64,000 nt of DNA from Prorocentrum cordatum (taxonomy: Eukaryota > Sar > Dinophyceae > Prorocentrales > Prorocentraceae), in the NCBI GenBank assembly GCA_963575745.1, contig CAUYUJ010020579.1, forward strand, positions 26,173 through 90,172. The letters are read 5' to 3'. The position numbers and the translations under genes are program-made. Each line of letters begins with the position of its first letter. Within the stretch, counting starts at the first letter, position 1. The notes below the pieces were generated by a model. The model ran no database searches. It was given only the letters and a program-made list of their open reading frames with translations, and had not been told where the DNA came from. Shown piece by piece: positions 60,657 to 64,000 of this stretch.

Positions 60657-62264
60657 TTATACCATTCGCCCTCGGGATTTGGCGCGCACCCCGAAACGAT
60701 TCCAAGATGTCGAAAATTCGTCTTGTCGCAGTCTGTCTTCACATTGCGCGGGCCAGTGGAAATTTGCTTGCTCAACATCTCTCTCTCTCTCTCTCTCGCC
60801 GCGAGATTTCGGCATTGCCTTTCTCTGTTCCAGAAGACGTTGTAGATATGTATCTCTACGGTCTCGCGGGCGAGCACCGCCGCGGGTTCCTCGGGCCCTG
60901 CCGGCGGCGCCCAGCATTAGGTGTTCAAACTTCTCGCACGTTGCATCTGCACTCTCCGGCGTGCTCAAATCGCCGCATGCTTGTCGTGCGTTGCCAGCAT
61001 GCGAACACATTTCAACGCATGACCGATCAACTGCCAACTGCGGCGACTTCTTGTCTCGATTTGTCCCCTGGCCCGTGCGCATAATCAGATGAACAGGTAT
61101 GTGGTCGCTCCCCGTATCGAGCCAGCGGGTTGTTCCAGACACTGTCAGGCACCCCAAAACCTTGGACTCTATCAGGACACAGCCAATCTGTCGCTGATTC
61201 CCATTCGCTCCGTGGCGCGCGACTTTGAAAGAAGGCCTTTTCGAGAAGAGCGCGTTCGCAATGCTCAGTCGCTCCGTGCACGCCCATGATTTGGACCACT
61301 GCCCTCTTGCACTTGCTGGTCGTAGCCCGCGAGGTCCGAGAGCGCGTCGCGCATCGCCTTCTTCTCTGCTGCCCACTACTGCATTAAAACCCCCGGCAGG
61401 AACAACGCGGAGTCGCATGATTCTGGCCTCCTTGCCATAAAGTTGCTGCGCGCGGGGGTCTGCGCTACCTGAGCGCGGAACATAAGCGGACGCAAAACGA
61501 ACGCGAAAATAAAGTGAGACTAGATCTGCGAAGCACGCTCTCTCCGAGAGCCGTGTAAAATTACGGATGCAAGTCGCCCATCTGTTGTTCGCCAGAATTG
61601 CGACTCCTCTGCCAGCGCCCCCCCCAACCGCATCCAAGAAACACATAGCCACCATCCACGGTTAATAACTCAGTTTTCTCCGTTCTCTCCAAGTTTCGTT
61701 CACACTCATCGAACCCCACTTCGCCCCGTCAAGTTCCCTCCGGAGCTCAGCGATCCGATCATCAGAAATCCAACCACGAACATTGACATGCCAAAGTCGA
61801 CGCCATTCACGCACAGAGTTTGGGAAGTCCCCCATCGGCGGCGCCCCCGAGTCCTCCGGCAGAGAGTGTTGCAGCGCTGATGTAGGAAAAAAATCGCCAT
61901 CTATGCATTGGAGTGCTCCACGCCCTCCCCCCTCAACAGAACCCGTCCTTGAACTGGCACTGGTTCCCCCTTCGCACGCGCCCTTGACGTGCGCCCCAGC
62001 ATGCGGCTCCTCGCTCTCCTCGCTCTCCGTGTTCACCTTCGCCAACCACTTCCTCATCGAGATCCCCGCTGCCTCCTCTACTGTTTTCCTGACGCTGCAG
62101 CGTGCCGCTCCCCCTCCTCGTCGCGCCAAACTACCTTCCTCTCCTTGCCCTGCCCATCCCTCGTGACGACCGTGCGTTTGTGCCAAATGCGTGTGGCTGT
62201 CCTCCTCGGCCAGGGTGAAGTGCTTTGTCAGGTCCGAGTTGTATCCAGCACTGATGCTACGCAA
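60657..62264 (-). pseudogene. Old LINE: AP-like endonuclease region
   Basis: The first frame (62264-61662) ends with LWHVNVRGWISDDRIAEL and NETWRER, the N-terminal Asn and Glu motifs. The second frame (61655-60657) gives GRGVAILANNRW, AGGFNAVVG where GDFN is expected, NQRQIGCVLI and GSDHIPVHLI, the SDH motif. The Asp of GDFN is changed to Gly. The rest is a linker rich in Arg and Glu. Confidence 0.7.
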
Positions 62265-62738
62265 TCTCAGATGCTGGTCATAGTTTTATAATGCATCTCG
62301 ATAGCAGCACTGCGTCGAATGCAGCGGTCGATTACATGAAATATAGTATGCTCCTGCTTGCGGGAAATCAGGTCGCATTCGACTTCAGCATTAAACTTGC
62401 CAGGTAGCGCGGTAGACGGCATGACAGCATGTCCAGGCTTTTCCCAAGCCCTGCGCTCTCGGCATGTATCACAGACGCGTTTTTATCAAGTCTAGCCGAA
62501 CGCTGTCCAGACTTGCCTTGGTTGAAATTTGTCATCGTAGGCTCCTTGGCGTGAAACCGCCGCACATGTAGTTTTCGTAACTCGCTTGTTACCGCGCTTG
62601 GGTCAAGGCAAAACAAGTTATGTAGGCTGATCTGCACGTCAAACCTTGACCGGCCTGGAAGACTGGGACGAGAAGAAGAGTCACCCGCAGGTGGTGGTGG
62701 AGGTGGATCACCTCCCTGCTATCGTCTACGTCTGGCTA

Positions 62739-63185
62739 CTATTGTGGTAGTCGTCTGTGGTCATCCGAGCTGCCAGCGCCACTTGAGGCAGGTTGCCCTG
62801 CTGTTGGTTCAGCAACACGTCTGCCTACTGTGATGTCGTTGCTGCTGGCGCCTGCTGTCGGCCCGGCTCTGGAACCAGGCATCGGAGCTCGTTGTCGCGC
62901 AGGTTGCTTGGCGGCTGGTGCCTCGGAAGCAGCTGCCGCCGCCGGTGGAGGGGCTGCTGGTTCGGCAGGGGCTGGAGGCCCCCGTCCGCGGCCGTCAGGC
63001 AGCTTCCGCGGTTTGGCAAACTTTCTTTTGCCAGGTTTAAGCGCATGGCCAAGCTTCGCCTTCCCATCGTTCTTTCTGCAGCTTGGACACTCCCAGCAGT
63101 AATCCCCTTCGCCGTACCACCTACAATGTTCGGGGCCACTTTCTATGTGATGGGGGGCGCACGTCGGCGCAATCATCGCATGCAA
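62739..63185 (-). pseudogene. Old LINE: possible ORF1 with Cys/His cluster
   Basis: A 148-codon frame with HIESGPEHCRWYGEGDYCWEC then PSCRKN near its start, a compact Cys/His cluster, followed by a basic stretch (KPGKRKFAKPRKLP) and a Pro/Ala-rich tail. It is upstream of the endonuclease in the same orientation, as an ORF1 would be. The link to the LINE is inferred from position. Confidence 0.4.
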
Positions 63186-64000
63186 GACACCCCCATCCTC
63201 CCGATGGCGGTCGCGTGATACCTACGTCTGGATGTCGAAAGATAGTTGAATCACCCAAATCGAATCTACGTGTTCGCGACATGAACAGATGACGCACGAG
63301 GATGAGCATGAAAGGAACCACGATAACCTGCGAACGTGTCGTGTGCAATTTGAACTACTCCAACGAGGAGGGATTGCATCTTCGGAGTGCACTGGGCTGG
63401 CTGACCTGGCCAATTCCCCGCTGCAGACCGAGGCATGTTGGCAATGGCCCGTGCACCGTTTTCTCTCGAAGTGCGTCAATACTAAACAGTGAATGGCGAT
63501 TATCTCAATGCGTTTTCAAAGGTCCGTGGTGCATTGGTCTATGCTGACCTTGCGCATGCCCTCGCGTTTGGCTAGCGTCGTCCATGGTGGTATTTCATCC
63601 ACGAGAATACCTCCTGCTTGTTCTCGTGGGTGCTGCGACCGTTCCACAAAACTTGATGCGTGGGAAGTACTCCTTGCGATGTGCATGCCACGTGTCGTAG
63701 TTCACCATTTGTTCGAAATAGGAACGTACAGTGAGCCCGCATAGTAGGGATGCGCGAAACGGATGCAAGGGCCCTGGGCGCCCATCTCGAAGCTTTTCGC
63801 GCGGGGCGCGGCCCGCAATAGTGGCCAAGGATGGGCCGAGGAGGCAAGGGTGCAAGGGTATCCTTGGGAAGGCTGCCCAACCTTACTGCGCGGGCGACTG
63901 CAGTCCAATTGTTCGAGCGCTGGGTTGCATGCTAGCAATCCCCGCAAAAACATGCACCCAAGTAATGGATTACTGCATCCTGAACTCCCTTGTTTCCAAA
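63186..64000. other. No gene recognised
   Basis: Mixed-composition sequence. Frames on both strands lack family motifs. I saw no RNA gene or tandem repeat. Confidence 0.4.

Larger units (their letters stand above)
58900..63185 (-). mobile_element. Old, inactive LINE (minus strand)
   Basis: Minus-strand series: probable ORF1 (62739-63185), AP-like endonuclease (60657-62264, two frames), RT (59401-60600, several frames), RT C-terminus (58997-59443). The order is that of a non-LTR element. Frameshifts, stops and lost catalytic residues show that it is dead. The 3' end is near the (CA)n run. The 5' end is not defined. Confidence 0.75.

Overview
The window looks like nuclear DNA from a large, repeat-rich eukaryotic genome, most probably a dinoflagellate. 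The evidence is the GC-rich composition, dense minisatellites and microsatellites, several classes of retrotransposon including a DIRS-like element, a copia element whose Gag has CCCH fingers, and one compact RRM-WW-RRM gene. The species cannot be named from the sequence. I found no convincing tRNA, rRNA, CRISPR array, bacterial operon or spliced-leader relict. Most long open frames in the GC-rich tandem repeats run in several frames and on both strands, and are by-products of repeat composition.

Layout. 1-4020: a 160-bp satellite with a higher-order period near 617 bp, interrupted by a segment carrying a 131/140-bp minisatellite. 4143-8345: purine tracts, a GC-rich interspersed repeat and small duplications, with no credible gene. 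8821-15459 (minus): a tyrosine-recombinase (DIRS-like) retrotransposon with Gag-like, RT/RNase H and recombinase genes. A methyltransferase-like domain sits inside its RNase H fold, and the last two genes overlap in a TGATG. 15500-16330: 42-bp and longer minisatellites.

16763-48655 is the most interesting part. I read it as one dead Penelope-like element (PLE) on the plus strand, split by two later insertions. Its parts are a pseudo-LTR (16763-17096), an upstream ORF, a GIY-YIG endonuclease (18232-19393), a CxC motif plus RT fingers (26574-27471), RT palm (46504-47471), thumb (47472-47738), and a second pseudo-LTR (48323-48655). The endonuclease precedes the RT, the permuted order known for Chlamys/Naiad-type PLEs. 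The first interruption is an apparently intact two-ORF L1-like LINE (minus strand, 19394-26573). The second is a 19-kb copia-type LTR element (minus strand, 27472-46503), itself carrying a roughly 960-bp inverted-repeat element (38871-39834). Conceptually removing the LINE or the copia element with one target copy puts the flanking PLE frames back in phase. The copia element has about 8 kb of extra ORFs between RNase H and the 3' LTR, one resembling an ADP-ribosyltransferase/KptA fold.

48656-64000: simple repeats; a 90-bp minisatellite interrupted by a 5'-truncated LINE with an 11-bp target duplication; a probable host gene for an RRM-WW-RRM RNA-binding protein (54417-55361, minus); an 82-bp minisatellite; and an old dead LINE (about 58900-63185, minus). 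Nearly all coding sequence here belongs to mobile elements. The RRM-WW-RRM gene is the one clear candidate for a cellular function.
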